Shown here: one piece after another, positions 12,219-25,845 of the stretch
How positions within the stretch are numbered: the stretch's first letter is position 1
Layout: each line of letters begins with the position of its first letter
NCBI RefSeq assembly: GCF_945859685.1
Contig: NW_026605721.1
Coordinates: forward strand, 1 to 64,000
Direction of reading: 5' to 3'
Source: Eupeodes corollae
Taxonomy: Eukaryota; Arthropoda; Insecta; Diptera; Syrphidae
Length of the DNA: 64,000 bases
Notes under the pieces: generated by a model
Database searches by the model: none
Told to the model about the DNA's origin: nothing
What the model saw: the letters and a program-made list of their open reading frames with translations, nothing else
Program-made: the position numbers and the translations under genes

Positions 12219-14519
12219 TCAAATCACACCCAAAACCATCACCTGATCCCTCCCAACCCCCAAAATCGATCAAGACTTCAAAATAGATACTTGACATGTA
12301 CTAGAAAAAGATACTCCTAATCAAGATCTATCATTATAGATATAGATGAGTCATTTTGGAGCATCCTGAAGGATTTTTGATGTTCTAGACGAAAATCAAA
12401 TCACACCCAAAACCATCACCTGATCCTTCCCAACCCCCAAAATCGATCAAGACTTCAAAATAGATACTTGACATGTACTAGAAAAAGATACTCCTAATCA
12501 AGATCTATCATTATAGATATAGATGAGTCATTTTGGAGCATCCTGAAGGATTTTTGATGTTCTAGACGAAAATCAAATCACACCCAAAACCATCACCTGA
12601 TCCTTCCCAACCCCCAAAATCGATCAAGACTTCAAAATAGATACTTGACATGTACTAGAAAAAGATACTCCTAATCAAGATCTATCATTATAGATATAGA
12701 TGAGTCATTTTGGAGCATCCTGAAGGATTTTTGATGTTCTAGACGAAAATCAAATCACACCCAAAACCATCACCTGATCCTTCCCAACCCCCAAAATCGA
12801 TCAAGACTTCAAAATAGATACTTGACATGTACTAGAAAAAGATACTCCTAATCAAGATCTATCATTATAGATATAGATGAGTCATTTTGGAGCATCCTGA
12901 AGGATTTTTGATGTTCTAGACGAAAATCAAATCACACCCAAAACCATCACCTGATCCTTCCCAACCCCCAAAATCGATCAAGACTTCAAAATAGATACTT
13001 GACATGTACTAGAAAAAGATACTCCTAATCAAGATCTATCATTATAGATATAGATGAGTCATTTTGGAGCATCCTGAAGGATTTTTGATGTTCTAGACGA
13101 AAATCAAATCACACCCAAAACCATCACCTGATCCTTCCCAACCCCCAAAATCGATCAAGACTTCAAAATAGATACTTGACATGTACTAGAAAAAGATACT
13201 CCTAATCAAGATCTATCATTATAGATATAGATGAGTCATTTTGGAGCATCCTGAAGGATTTTTGATGTTCTAGACGAAAATCAAATCACACCCAAAACCA
13301 TCACCTGATCCTTCCCAACCCCCAAAATCGATCAAGACTTCAAAATAGATACTTGACATGTACTAGAAAAAGATACTGCTAATCAAGATCTATCATTATA
13401 GATATAGATGAGTCATTTTGGAGCATCCTGAAGGATTTTTGATGTTCTAGACGAAAATCAAATCACACCCAAAACCATCACCTGATCCTTCCCAACCCCC
13501 AAAATCGATCAAGACTTCAAAATAGATACTTGACATGTACTAGAAAAAGATATTCCTAATCAAGATCTATCATTATAGATATAGATGAGTCATTTTGGAG
13601 CATCCTGAAGGATTTTTGATGTTCTAGACGAAAATCAAATCACACCCAAAACCATCACCTGATCCTTCCCAACCCCCAAAATCGATCAAGACTTCAAAAT
13701 AGATACTTGACATGTACTAGAAAAAGATACTCCTAATCAAGATCTATCATTATAGATATAGATGAGTCATTTTGGAGCATCCTGAAGGATTTTTGATGTT
13801 CTAGACGAAAATCAAATCACACCCAAAACCATCACCTGATCCTTCCCAACCCCCAAAATCGATCAAGACTTCAAAATAGATACTTGACATGTACTAGAAA
13901 AAGATACTCCTAATCAAGATCTATCATTATAGATATAGATGAGTCATTTTGGAGCATCCTGAAGGATTTTTGATGTTCTAGACGAAAATCAAATCACACC
14001 CAAAACCATCACCTGATCCTTCCCAACCCCCAAAATCGATCAAGACTTCAAAATAGATACTTGACATGTACTAGAAAAAGATACTCCTAATCAAGATCTA
14101 TCATTATAGATATAGATGAGTCATTTTGGAGCATCCTGAAGGATTTTTGATGTTCTAGACGAAAATCAAATCACACCCAAAACCATCACCTGATCCTTCC
14201 CAACCCCCAAAATCGATCAAGACTTCAAAATAGATACTTGACATGTACTAGAAAAAGATACTCCTAATCAAGATCTATCATTATAGATATAGATGAGTCA
14301 TTTTGGAGCATCCTGAAGGATTTTTGATGTTCTAGACGAAAATCAAATCACACCCAAAACCATCACCTGATCCTTCCCAACCCCCAAAATCGATCAAGAC
14401 TTCAAAATAGATACTTGACATGTACTAGAAAAAGATACTCCTAATCAAGATCTATCATTATAGATATAGATGAGTCATTTTGGAGCATCCTGAAGGATTT
14501 TTGATGTTCTAGACGAAAA
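12219..14519. repeat. Near-consensus array segment
   Basis: Thirteen 177-bp monomers. I see only isolated changes: 'gatccctccc' near 12249, 'atactgct' near 13378 and 'gatattcct' near 13552. There is no gene, length variant or higher-order marker. Confidence 0.9.
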
Positions 14520-16112
14520 TCAAATCACACCCAAAACCATCACCTGATCCTTCCCAACCCCCAAAATCGATCAAGACTTCAAAATAGATACTTTACATGT
14601 ACTAGAAAAAGATACTCCTAATCAAGATCTATCATTATAGATATAGATGAGTCATTTTGGAGCATCCTGAAGGATTTTTGATGTTCTAGACGAAAATCAA
14701 ATCACACCCAAAACCATCACCTGATCCTTCCCAACCCCCAAAATCGATCAAGACTTCAAAATAGATACTTGACATGTACTAGAAAAAGATACTCCTAATC
14801 AAGATCTATCATTATAGATATAGATGAGTCATTTTGGAGCATCCTGAAGGATTTTTAATGTTCTAGACGAAAATCAAATCACACCCAAAACCATCACCTG
14901 ATCCTTCCCAACCCCCAAAATCGATCAAGACTTCAAAATAGATACTTGACATGTACTAGAAAAAGATACTCCTAATCAAGATCTATCATTATAGATATAG
15001 ATGAGTCATTTTGGAGCATCCTGAAGGATTTTTGATGTTCTAGACGAAAATCAAATCACACCCAAAACCATCACCTGAACCTTCCCAACCCCCAAAATCG
15101 ATCAAGACTTCAAAATAGATACTTGACATGTACTAGAAAAAGTTATTCCTAATCAAGATCTATCATTATAGATATAGATGAGTCATTTTGGAGCATCCTG
15201 AAGGATTTTTGATGTTCTAGACGAAAATCAAATCACACCCAAAACCATCACCTGATCCTTCCCAACCCCCAAAATCGATCAAGACTTCAAAATAGATACT
15301 TGACATGTACTAGAAAAAGATACTCCTAATCAAGATCTATCATTATAGATATAGATGAGTCATTTTGGAGCATCCTGAAGGATTTTTGATGTTCTAGACG
15401 AAAATCAAATCACACCCGAAACCATCACCTGATCCTTCCCAACCCCCAAAATCGATCAAGACTTCAAAATAGATACTTGACATGTACCAGAAAAAGATAC
15501 TCCTAATCAAGATCTATCATTACAGATATAGATGAGTCATTTTGGAGCATCCTGAAGGATTTTTGATGTTCTAGACGAAAATCAAATCACACCCAAAACC
15601 ATCACCTGATCCTTCCCAACCCCCAAAATCGATCAAGACTTCAAAATAGATACTTGACATGTACTAGAAAAAGATACTCCTAATCAAGATCTATCATTAT
15701 AGATATAGATGAGTCATTTTGGAGCATCCTGAAGGATTTTTGATGTTCTAGACGAAAATCAAATCACACCCAAAACCATCACCTGATCCTTCCCAACCCC
15801 CAAAATCGATCAAGACTTCAAAATAGATACTTGACATGTACTAGAAAAAGATACTCCTAATCAAGATCTATCATTATAGATATAGATGAGTCATTTTGGA
15901 GCATCCTGAAGGATTTTTGATGTTCTAGACGAAAATCAAATCACACCCAAAACCATCACCTGATCCTTCCCAACCCCCAAAATCGATCAAGACTTCAAAA
16001 TAGATACTTGACATGTACTAGAAAAAGATACTCCTAATCAAGATCTATCATTATAGATATAGATGAGTCATTTTGGAGCATCCTGAAGGATTTTTGATGT
16101 TCTAGACGAAAA
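14520..16112. repeat. Nine-monomer higher-order block, copy A
   Basis: Nine 177-bp monomers (1593 bp). Diagnostic variants in order are 'ctttacatg' (14591), 'tttttaatg' (14851), 'cctgaacc' (15075), 'aagttattcc' (15141), 'cccgaaacc' (15417), 'gtaccag' (15485) and 'cattacag' (15530). Each recurs exactly 1593 bp later. The remaining units are consensus. Copy A lacks 'gatcaaaact', which is present at 17401 in copy B. Confidence 0.93.
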
Positions 16113-18413
16113 TCAAATCACACCCAAAACCATCACCTGATCCTTCCCAACCCCCAAAATCGATCAAGACTTCAAAATAGATACTTTACATGTACTAGAA
16201 AAAGATACTCCTAATCAAGATCTATCATTATAGATATAGATGAGTCATTTTGGAGCATCCTGAAGGATTTTTGATGTTCTAGACGAAAATCAAATCACAC
16301 CCAAAACCATCACCTGATCCTTCCCAACCCCCAAAATCGATCAAGACTTCAAAATAGATACTTGACATGTACTAGAAAAAGATACTCCTAATCAAGATCT
16401 ATCATTATAGATATAGATGAGTCATTTTGGAGCATCCTGAAGGATTTTTAATGTTCTAGACGAAAATCAAATCACACCCAAAACCATCACCTGATCCTTC
16501 CCAACCCCCAAAATCGATCAAGACTTCAAAATAGATACTTGACATGTACTAGAAAAAGATACTCCTAATCAAGATCTATCATTATAGATATAGATGAGTC
16601 ATTTTGGAGCATCCTGAAGGATTTTTGATGTTCTAGACGAAAATCAAATCACACCCAAAACCATCACCTGAACCTTCCCAACCCCCAAAATCGATCAAGA
16701 CTTCAAAATAGATACTTGACATGTACTAGAAAAAGTTATTCCTAATCAAGATCTATCATTATAGATATAGATGAGTCATTTTGGAGCATCCTGAAGGATT
16801 TTTGATGTTCTAGACGAAAATCAAATCACACCCAAAACCATCACCTGATCCTTCCCAACCCCCAAAATCGATCAAGACTTCAAAATAGATACTTGACATG
16901 TACTAGAAAAAGATACTCCTAATCAAGATCTATCATTATAGATATAGATGAGTCATTTTGGAGCATCCTGAAGGATTTTTGATGTTCTAGACGAAAATCA
17001 AATCACACCCGAAACCATCACCTGATCCTTCCCAACCCCCAAAATCGATCAAGACTTCAAAATAGATACTTGACATGTACCAGAAAAAGATACTCCTAAT
17101 CAAGATCTATCATTACAGATATAGATGAGTCATTTTGGAGCATCCTGAAGGATTTTTGATGTTCTAGACGAAAATCAAATCACACCCAAAACCATCACCT
17201 GATCCTTCCCAACCCCCAAAATCGATCAAGACTTCAAAATAGATACTTGACATGTACTAGAAAAAGATACTCCTAATCAAGATCTATCATTATAGATATA
17301 GATGAGTCATTTTGGAGCATCCTGAAGGATTTTTGATGTTCTAGACGAAAATCAAATCACACCCAAAACCATCACCTGATCCTTCCCAACCCCCAAAATC
17401 GATCAAAACTTCAAAATAGATACTTGACATGTACTAGAAAAAGATACTCCTAATCAAGATCTATCATTATAGATATAGATGAGTCATTTTGGAGCATCCT
17501 GAAGGATTTTTGATGTTCTAGACGAAAATCAAATCACACCCAAAACCATCACCTGATCCTTCCCAACCCCCAAAATCGATCAAGACTTCAAAATAGATAC
17601 TTGACATGTACTAGAAAAAGATACTCCTAATCAAGATCTATCATTATAGATATAGATGAGTCATTTTGGAGCATCCTGAAGGATTTTTGATGTTCTAGAC
17701 GAAAATAAAATCACACCCAAAACCATCACCTGATCCTTCCCAACCCCCAAAATCGATCAAGACTTCAAAATAGATACTTGACATGTACTAGAAAAAGATA
17801 CTCCTAATCAAGATCTATCATTATAGATATAGATGAGTCATTTTGGAGCATCCTGAAGGATTTTTGATGTTCTAGACGAAAATCAAATCACACCCAAAAC
17901 CATCACCTGATCCTTCCCAACCCCCAAAATCGATCAAGACTTCAAAATAGATACTTGACATGTACTAGAAAAAGATACTCCTAATCAAGATCTATCATTA
18001 TAGATATAGATGAGTCATTTTGGAGCATCCTGAAGGATTTTTGATGTTCTAGACGAAAATCAAATCACACCCAAAACCATCACCTGATCCTTCCCAACCC
18101 CCAAAATCGATCAAGACTTCAAAATAGATACTTGACATGTACTAGAAAAAGATACTCCTAATCAAGATCTATCATTATAGATATAGATGAGTCATTTTGG
18201 AGCATCCTGAAGGATTTTTGATGTTTTAGACGAAAATCAAATCACACCCAAAACCATCAATTGATCCTTCCCAACCCCCAAAATCGATCAAGACTTCAAA
18301 ATAGATACTTGACATATACTAGAAAAAGATACTCCTAATTAAGATCTATCATTATAGATATAGATGAGTCATTTTGGAGCATCCTGAAGGATTTTTGATG
18401 TTCTAGACGAAAA
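15051..18413. repeat. Nineteen-monomer tandem duplication, copy 1
   Basis: 3363 bp (19 x 177). Markers recurring exactly 3363 bp downstream are 'cctgaacc' (15075 and 16668), 'ctttacatg' (16184), 'atttttaatg' (16444), 'gatcaaaact' (17401), 'gaaaataaaa' (17701), 'caattgatcc' (18258) and, in the last unit, 'catatactag' and 'aattaagatct' near 18312-18342. The last unit (18237-18413) is unusually divergent, and copy 2 starts directly after it. Confidence 0.92.
16113..17705. repeat. Nine-monomer higher-order block, copy B
   Basis: This block repeats the copy A markers at +1593 bp: 'ctttacatg' at 16184, 'atttttaatg' at 16444, 'cctgaacc' at 16668, 'cccgaaacc' near 17010, 'gtaccag' near 17078 and 'cattacag' near 17113. 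It adds 'gatcaaaact' at 17401. This block was later included in the 19-monomer duplication. Confidence 0.93.
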
Positions 18414-21400
18414 TCAAATCACACCCAAAACCATCACCTGAACCTTCCCAACCCCCAAAATCGATCAAGACTTCAAAATAGATACTTGACATGTACTAGA
18501 AAAAGTTATTCCTAATCAAGATCTATCATTATAGATATAGATGAGTCATTTTGGAGCATCCTGAAGGATTTTTGATGTTCTAGACGAAAATCAAATCACA
18601 CCCAAAACCATCACCTGATCCTTCCCAACCCCCAAAATCGATCAAGACTTCAAAATAGATACTTGACATGTACTAGAAAAAGATACTCCTAATCAAGATC
18701 TATCATTATAGATATAGATGAGTCATTTTGGAGCATCCTGAAGGATTTTTGATGTTCTAGACGAAAATCAAATCACACCCGAAACCATCACCTGATCCTT
18801 CCCAACCCCCAAAATCGATCAAGACTTCAAAATAGATACTTGACATGTACCAGAAAAAGATACTCCTAATCAAGATCTATCATTACAGATATAGATGAGT
18901 CATTTTGGAGCATCCTGAAGGATTTTTGATGTTCTAGACGAAAATCAAATCACACCCAAAACCATCACCTGATCCTTCCCAACCCCCAAAATCGATCAAG
19001 ACTTCAAAATAGATACTTGACATGTACTAGAAAAAGATACTCCTAATCAAGATCTATCATTATAGATATAGATGAGTCATTTTGGAGCATCCTGAAGGAT
19101 TTTTGATGTTCTAGACGAAAATCAAATCACACCCAAAACCATCACCTGATCCTTCCCAACCCCCAAAATCGATCAAGACTTCAAAATAGATACTTGACAT
19201 GTACTAGAAAAAGATACTCCTAATCAAGATCTATCATTATAGATATAGATGAGTCATTTTGGAGCATCCTGAAGGATTTTTGATGTTCTAGACGAAAATC
19301 AAATCACACCCAAAACCATCACCTGATCCTTCCCAACCCCCAAAATCGATCAAGACTTCAAAATAGATACTTGACATGTACTAGAAAAAGATACTCCTAA
19401 TCAAGATCTATCATTATAGATATAGATGAGTCATTTTGGAGCATCCTGAAGGATTTTTGATGTTCTAGACGAAAATCAAATCACACCCAAAACCATCACC
19501 TGATCCTTCCCAACCCCCAAAATCGATCAAGACTTCAAAATAGATACTTTACATGTACTAGAAAAAGATACTCCTAATCAAGATCTATCATTATAGATAT
19601 AGATGAGTCATTTTGGAGCATCCTGAAGGATTTTTGATGTTCTAGACGAAAATCAAATCACACCCAAAACCATCACCTGATCCTTCCCAACCCCCAAAAT
19701 CGATCAAGACTTCAAAATAGATACTTGACATGTACTAGAAAAAGATACTCCTAATCAAGATCTATCATTATAGATATAGATGAGTCATTTTGGAGCATCC
19801 TGAAGGATTTTTAATGTTCTAGACGAAAATCAAATCACACCCAAAACCATCACCTGATCCTTCCCAACCCCCAAAATCGATCAAGACTTCAAAATAGATA
19901 CTTGACATGTACTAGAAAAAGATACTCCTAATCAAGATCTATCATTATAGATATAGATGAGTCATTTTGGAGCATCCTGAAGGATTTTTGATGTTCTAGA
20001 CGAAAATCAAATCACACCCAAAACCATCACCTGAACCTTCCCAACCCCCAAAATCGATCAAGACTTCAAAATAGATACTTGACATGTACTAGAAAAAGTT
20101 ATTCCTAATCAAGATCTATCATTATAGATATAGATGAGTCATTTTGGAGCATCCTGAAGGATTTTTGATGTTCTAGACGAAAATCAAATCACACCCAAAA
20201 CCATCACCTGATCCTTCCCAACCCCCAAAATCGATCAAGACTTCAAAATAGATACTTGACATGTACTAGAAAAAGATACTCCTAATCAAGATCTATCATT
20301 ATAGATATAGATGAGTCATTTTGGAGCATCCTGAAGGATTTTTGATGTTCTAGACGAAAATCAAATCACACCCGAAACCATCACCTGATCCTTCCCAACC
20401 CCCAAAATCGATCAAGACTTCAAAATAGATACTTGACATGTACCAGAAAAAGATACTCCTAATCAAGATCTATCATTACAGATATAGATGAGTCATTTTG
20501 GAGCATCCTGAAGGATTTTTGATGTTCTAGACGAAAATCAAATCACACCCAAAACCATCACCTGATCCTTCCCAACCCCCAAAATCGATCAAGACTTCAA
20601 AATAGATACTTGACATGTACTAGAAAAAGATACTCCTAATCAAGATCTATCATTATAGATATAGATGAGTCATTTTGGAGCATCCTGAAGGATTTTTGAT
20701 GTTCTAGACGAAAATCAAATCACACCCAAAACCATCACCTGATCCTTCCCAACCCCCAAAATCGATCAAAACTTCAAAAAAAATACTTGACATGTACTAG
20801 AAAAAGATACTCCTAATCAAGATCTATCATTATAGATATAGATGAGTCATTTTGGAGCATCCTGAAGGATTTTTGATGTTCTAGACGAAAATCAAATCAC
20901 ACCCAAAACCATCACCTGATCCTTCCCAACCCCCAAAATCGATCAAGACTTCAAAATAGATACTTGACATGTACTAGAAAAAGATACTCCTAATCAAGAT
21001 CTATCATTATAGATATAGATGAGTCATTTTGGAGCATCCTGAAGGATTTTTGATGTTCTAGACGAAAATAAAATCACACCCAAAACCATCACCTGATCCT
21101 TCCCAACCCCCAAAATCGATCAAGACTTCAAAATAGATACTTGACATGTACTAGAAAAAGATACTCCTAATCAAGATCTATCATTATAGATATAGATGAG
21201 TCATTTTGGAGCATCCTGAAGGATTTTTGATGTTCTAGACGAAAATCAAATCACACCCAAAACCATCACCTGATCCTTCCCAACCCCCAAAATCGATCAA
21301 GACTTCAAAATAGATACTTGACATGTACTAGAAAAAGATACTCCTAATCAAGATCTATCATTATAGATATAGATGAGTCATTTTGGAGCATCCTGAAGGA

Positions 21401-21776
21401 TTTTTGATGTTCTAGACGAAAATCAAATCACACCCAAAACCATCACCTGATCCTTCCCAACCCCCAAAATCGATCAAGACTTCAAAATAGATACTTGACA
21501 TGTACTAGAAAAAGATACTCCTAATCAAGATCTATCATTATAGATATAGATGAGTCATTTTGGAGCATCCTGAAGGATTTTTGATGTTTTAGACGAAAAT
21601 CAAATCACACCCAAAACCATCAATTGATCCTTCCCAACCCCCAAAATCGATCAAGACTTCAAAATAGATACTTGACATATACTAGAAAAAGATACTCCTA
21701 ATTAAGATCTATCATTATAGATATAGATGAGTCATTTTGGAGCATCCTGAAGGATTTTTGATGTTCTAGACGAAAA
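18414..21776. repeat. Nineteen-monomer tandem duplication, copy 2
   Basis: This copy carries the same ordered markers as copy 1 at +3363 bp: 'cctgaacc' at 18438 and 20031, 'ctttacatg' at 19547, 'atttttaatg' at 19807, 'gatcaaaact' at 20764, 'gaaaataaaa' at 21064 and 'caattgatcc' at 21621. The clearest difference is near 20776, where 'aaaatagatact' has become an A run before 'tact'. The near identity implies a recent event. The 9, 10, 9 monomer spacing of 'cctgaacc' follows from the nested history. Confidence 0.92.
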
Positions 21777-24700
21777 TCAAATCACACCCAAAACCATCAC
21801 CTGATCCTTCCCAACCCCCAAAATCGATCAAGACTTCAAAATAGATACTTGACATGTACTAGAAAAAGATACTCCTAATCAAGATCTATCATTATAGATA
21901 TAGATGAGTCATTTTGGAGCATCCTGAAGGATTTTTGATGTTTTAGACGAAAATCAAATCACACCCAAAACCATCACCTGATCCTTCCCAACCCCCAAAA
22001 TCGATCAAGACTTCAAAATAGATACTTGACATGTACTAGAAAAAGATACTTCTAATCAAGATCTATCATTATAGATATAGATGAGTCATTTTGGAGCATC
22101 CTGAAGGATTTTTGATGTTCTAGACGAAAATCAAATCACACCCAAAACCATCACCTGATCCTTCCCAACCCCCAAAATCGATCAAGACTTCAAAATAGAT
22201 ACTTGACATGTACTAGAAAAAGATACTCCTAATCAAGATCTATCATTATAGATATAGATGAGTCATTTTGGAGCATCCTGAAGGGTTTTTGATGTTCTAG
22301 ACGAAAATCAAATCACACCCAAAACCATCACCTGATCCTTCCCAACCCCCAAAATCGATCAAGACTTCAAAATAGATACTTGACATGTACTAGAAAAAGA
22401 TACTCCTAATCAAGATCTATCATTATAGATATAGATGAGTCATTTTGGAGCATCCTGAATGATTTTTGATGTTCTAGACGAAAATCAAATCACACCCAAA
22501 ACCATCACCTGATCCTTCCCAACCCCCAAAATCGATCAAGACTTCAAAATAGATACTTGACATGTACTAGAAAAAGATACTCCTAATCAAGATCTATCAT
22601 TATAGATATAGATGAGTCATTTTGGAGCATCCTGAAGGATTTTTGATGTTCTAGACGAAAATCAAATCACACCCAAAACCATCACCTGATCCTTCCCAAC
22701 CCCCAAAATCGATCAAGACTTCCAAATAGATACTTGACATGTACTAGAAAAAGATACTCCTAATCAAGATCTATCATTATAGATATAGATGAGTCATTTT
22801 GGAGCATCCTGAAGGATTTTTGATGTTCTAGACGAAAATCAAATCACACCCAAAACCATCACCTGATCCTTCCCAACCCCCAAAATCGATCAAGACTTCA
22901 AAATAGATACTTGACATGTACTAGAAAAAGATACTCCTAATCAAGATCTATCATTATAGATATAGATGAGTTATTTTGGAGCATCCTGAAGGATTTTTGA
23001 TGTTCTAGACGAAAATCAAATCACACCCAAAACCATCACCTGATCCTTCCCAACCCCCAAAATCGATCAAGACTTCAAAATAGATACTTGACATGTACTA
23101 GAAAAAGATACTCCTAATCAAGATCTATCATTATTGATATAGATGAGTCATTTTGGAGCATCCTAAAGGAGTTTTGATGTTCTAGACGAAAATCAAATCA
23201 CACCCAAAACCATCACCTGATCCTTCCCAACCCCCAAAATCGATCAAGACTTCAAAATAGTTACTTGACATGTACTAGAAAAAGATACTCCTAATCAAGA
23301 TCTATCATTATAGATATAGATGAGTCATTTTGGAGCATCCTGAAGGATTTTTGTTGTTCTAGACGAAAATCAAATCACACCCAAAACCATCACCTGATCC
23401 TTCCCAACCCCCAAAATCGATCAAGACTTCAAAATAGATACTTGACATGTACTAGAAAAAGATACTCCTAATCAAGATCTATCATTATAGATATAGATGA
23501 GTCATTTTGGAGCATCCTGAAGGATTTTTGATGTTCTAGACGAAAATCAAATCACACCCAAAACCATCACCTGATCCTTCCCAACCCCCAAAATCGATCA
23601 AGACTTCAAAATAGATACTTGACATGTACTAGAAAAAGATACTCCTAATCAAGATCTATCATTATAGATATAGATGAGTCATTTTGGAGCATCCTGAAGG
23701 ATTTTTGATGTTCTAGACGAAAATCAAATCACACCCAAAACCATCACCTGATCCTTCCCAACCCCCAAAATCGATCAAGACTTCAAAATAGATACTTGAC
23801 ATGTACTAGAAAAAGATACTCCTAATCAAGATCTATCATTATAGATACGATGAGTCATTTTGGAGCATGATGAAGGATTTTTGATGTTCTAGACGAAAAT
23901 CAAATCACACATAAAACCATCACCTGATCCTTCCCAACCCCCAAAATCGATCAAGACTTCAAAATAGATACTTGACATGTACTAGAAAAAGATACTCCTA
24001 ATCAAGATCTATCATTATAGATATAGATGAGTCATTTTGGAGCATCCTGAAGGATTTTTGATGTTCTAGACGAAAATCAAATCACACCCAAAACCATCAC
24101 CTAATCCTTCCCAACCCCCAAAATCGATCAAGACTTCAAAATAGATACTTGACATGTACTAGAAAAAGAAACTCCTAATCAAGATCTATCATTATAGATA
24201 TAGATGAGTCATTTTGGAGCATCCTGAAGGATTTTTGATGTTCTAGACGAATATCAAATCACACCCAAAACCATCACCTGATCCTTCCCAACCCCCAAAA
24301 TCGATCAAGACTTCAAAATAGATACTTGACATGTACTAGAAAAAGATACTCCTAATCAAGATCTATCATTATAGATATAGATGAGTCATTTTGGAGCATC
24401 CTGAAGGATTTTTGATGTTCTAGACGAAAATCAAATCACACCCAAAACCATCACCTGATCCTTCCCAACCCCCAAAATCGATCAAGACTTCAAAATAGAT
24501 ACTTGACATGTACTAGAAAAAGATACTCCTAATCAAGATCTATCATTATAGATATAGATGAGTCATTTTGGAGCATCCTGAAGGATTTTTGATGTTCTAG
24601 ACGAAAATCAAATCACACCCAAAACCATCACCTGATCCTTCCCAACCCCCAAAATCGATCAAGACTTCAAAATAGATACTTGACATGTACTAGAAAAAGA

Positions 24701-24784
24701 TACTCCTAATCAAGATCTATCATTATAGATATAGATGAGTCATTTTGGAGCATCCTGTAGGATTTTTGATGTTCTAGACGAAAA
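21777..24784. repeat. Variant-rich array segment
   Basis: Seventeen monomers, most with private changes. Examples are 'ttttagacg' at 21943 (also in 18060 and 21423 units), 22051, 'aagggttttt' near 22285, 'ctgaatgatt' near 22460, 'cttccaaat' near 22723, 'gagttatttt' near 22971, 'cattattgat' near 23134, 'cctaaaggag' near 23164, 23261 and 23353. Further changes lie near 24103, 24170, 24251 and 24758. The 176-bp unit at 23724 is inside. This is the highest density of private variants I see in the window and may reflect less recent homogenisation. No gene. Confidence 0.88.
23724..23899. repeat. 176-bp divergent monomer (-1)
   Basis: 'atagatatagatgag' reads 'atagatacgatgag' near 23846, one base shorter. 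The unit also has 'gcatgatgaagg' instead of 'gcatcctgaagg' near 23869, which breaks the short dyad. The next unit begins with another rare change ('cacataaaacc' near 23911). This is one of the most divergent pairs of neighbours. Confidence 0.93.
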
Positions 24785-25845
24785 TCAAATCACACCCAAA
24801 ACCATCATCTGATCCTCCCCAACCCCCAAAATCGATCAAGACTTCAAAATAGATACTTGACATGTACTAGAAAAAGATACTCCTAATCAAGATCTATCAT
24901 TATAGATATAGATGAGTCATTTTGGAGCATCCTGAAGGATTTTTGATGTTCTAGACGAAAATCAAATCACACCCAAAACCATCACCTGATCCTTCCCAAC
25001 CCCCAAAATCGATCAAGACTTCAAAATAGATACTTGACATGTACTAGAAAAAGATACTCCTAATCAAGATCTATCATTATAGATATAGATGAGTCATTTT
25101 GGAGCATCCTGAAGGATTTTTGATGTTCTAGACGAAAATCAAATCACACCCAAAACCATCACCTGATCCTTCCCAACCCCCAAAATCGATCAAGACTTCA
25201 AAATAGATACTTGACATGTACTAGAAAAAGATACTCCTAATCAAGATCTATCATTATAGATATAGATGAGTCATTTTGGAGCATCCTGAAGGATTTTTGA
25301 TGTTCTAGACGAAAATCAAATCACACCCAAAACCATCACCTGATACTTCCCAACCCCCAAAATCGATCAAGACTTCAAAACAGATACTTGACATGTACTA
25401 GAAAAAGATACTCCTAATCAAGATCTATCATTAAAGATATAGATGAGTCATTTTGGAGCATCCTGAAGGATTTTTGATGTTCTAGACGAAAATCAAATCA
25501 CACCCAAAACCATCACCTGATCCTTCCCAACCCCCAAAATCGATCAAGACTTCAAAAAAGATACTTGACATGTACTAGAAAAAGATACTCCTAATCAAGA
25601 TCTATCATTATAGATATAGATGAGTCATTTTGGAGCATCCTGAAGGATTTTTGATGTTCTAGACGAAAATCAAATCACACCCAAAACCATCACCTGATCC
25701 TTCCCAACCCCCAAAATCGATCAAGACTTCAAAATAGATACTTGACATGTACTAGAAAAAGATACTCCTAATCAAGATCTATCATTATAGATATGATGAG
25801 TTATTTTGGAGCATCCTGAAGGATTTTTGATGTTCTAGACGAAAA
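24785..25845. repeat. Six-monomer block, copy 1 of a pair 20 monomers apart
   Basis: Shared markers with 28324-29384 are 'catcatctgatcctcccc' (24803), 'caaaacagat' (near 25377), 'ttaaagatat' (25431), 'caaaaaagat' (near 25554) and the 1-bp deletion with 'gagttatttt' (25792). All lie 3539 bp from their partners, which is 20 monomers less the 1-bp deletion. A private change is 'ctgatacttcc' near 25342. Confidence 0.9.
25670..25845. repeat. 176-bp monomer (-1), shared variant
   Basis: 'gatatagatgag' is shortened to 'gatatgatgag' near 25795 and is followed by 'ttatttt', so the GCN4-like site is lost. The same compound change recurs in 29209-29384. Confidence 0.94.
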
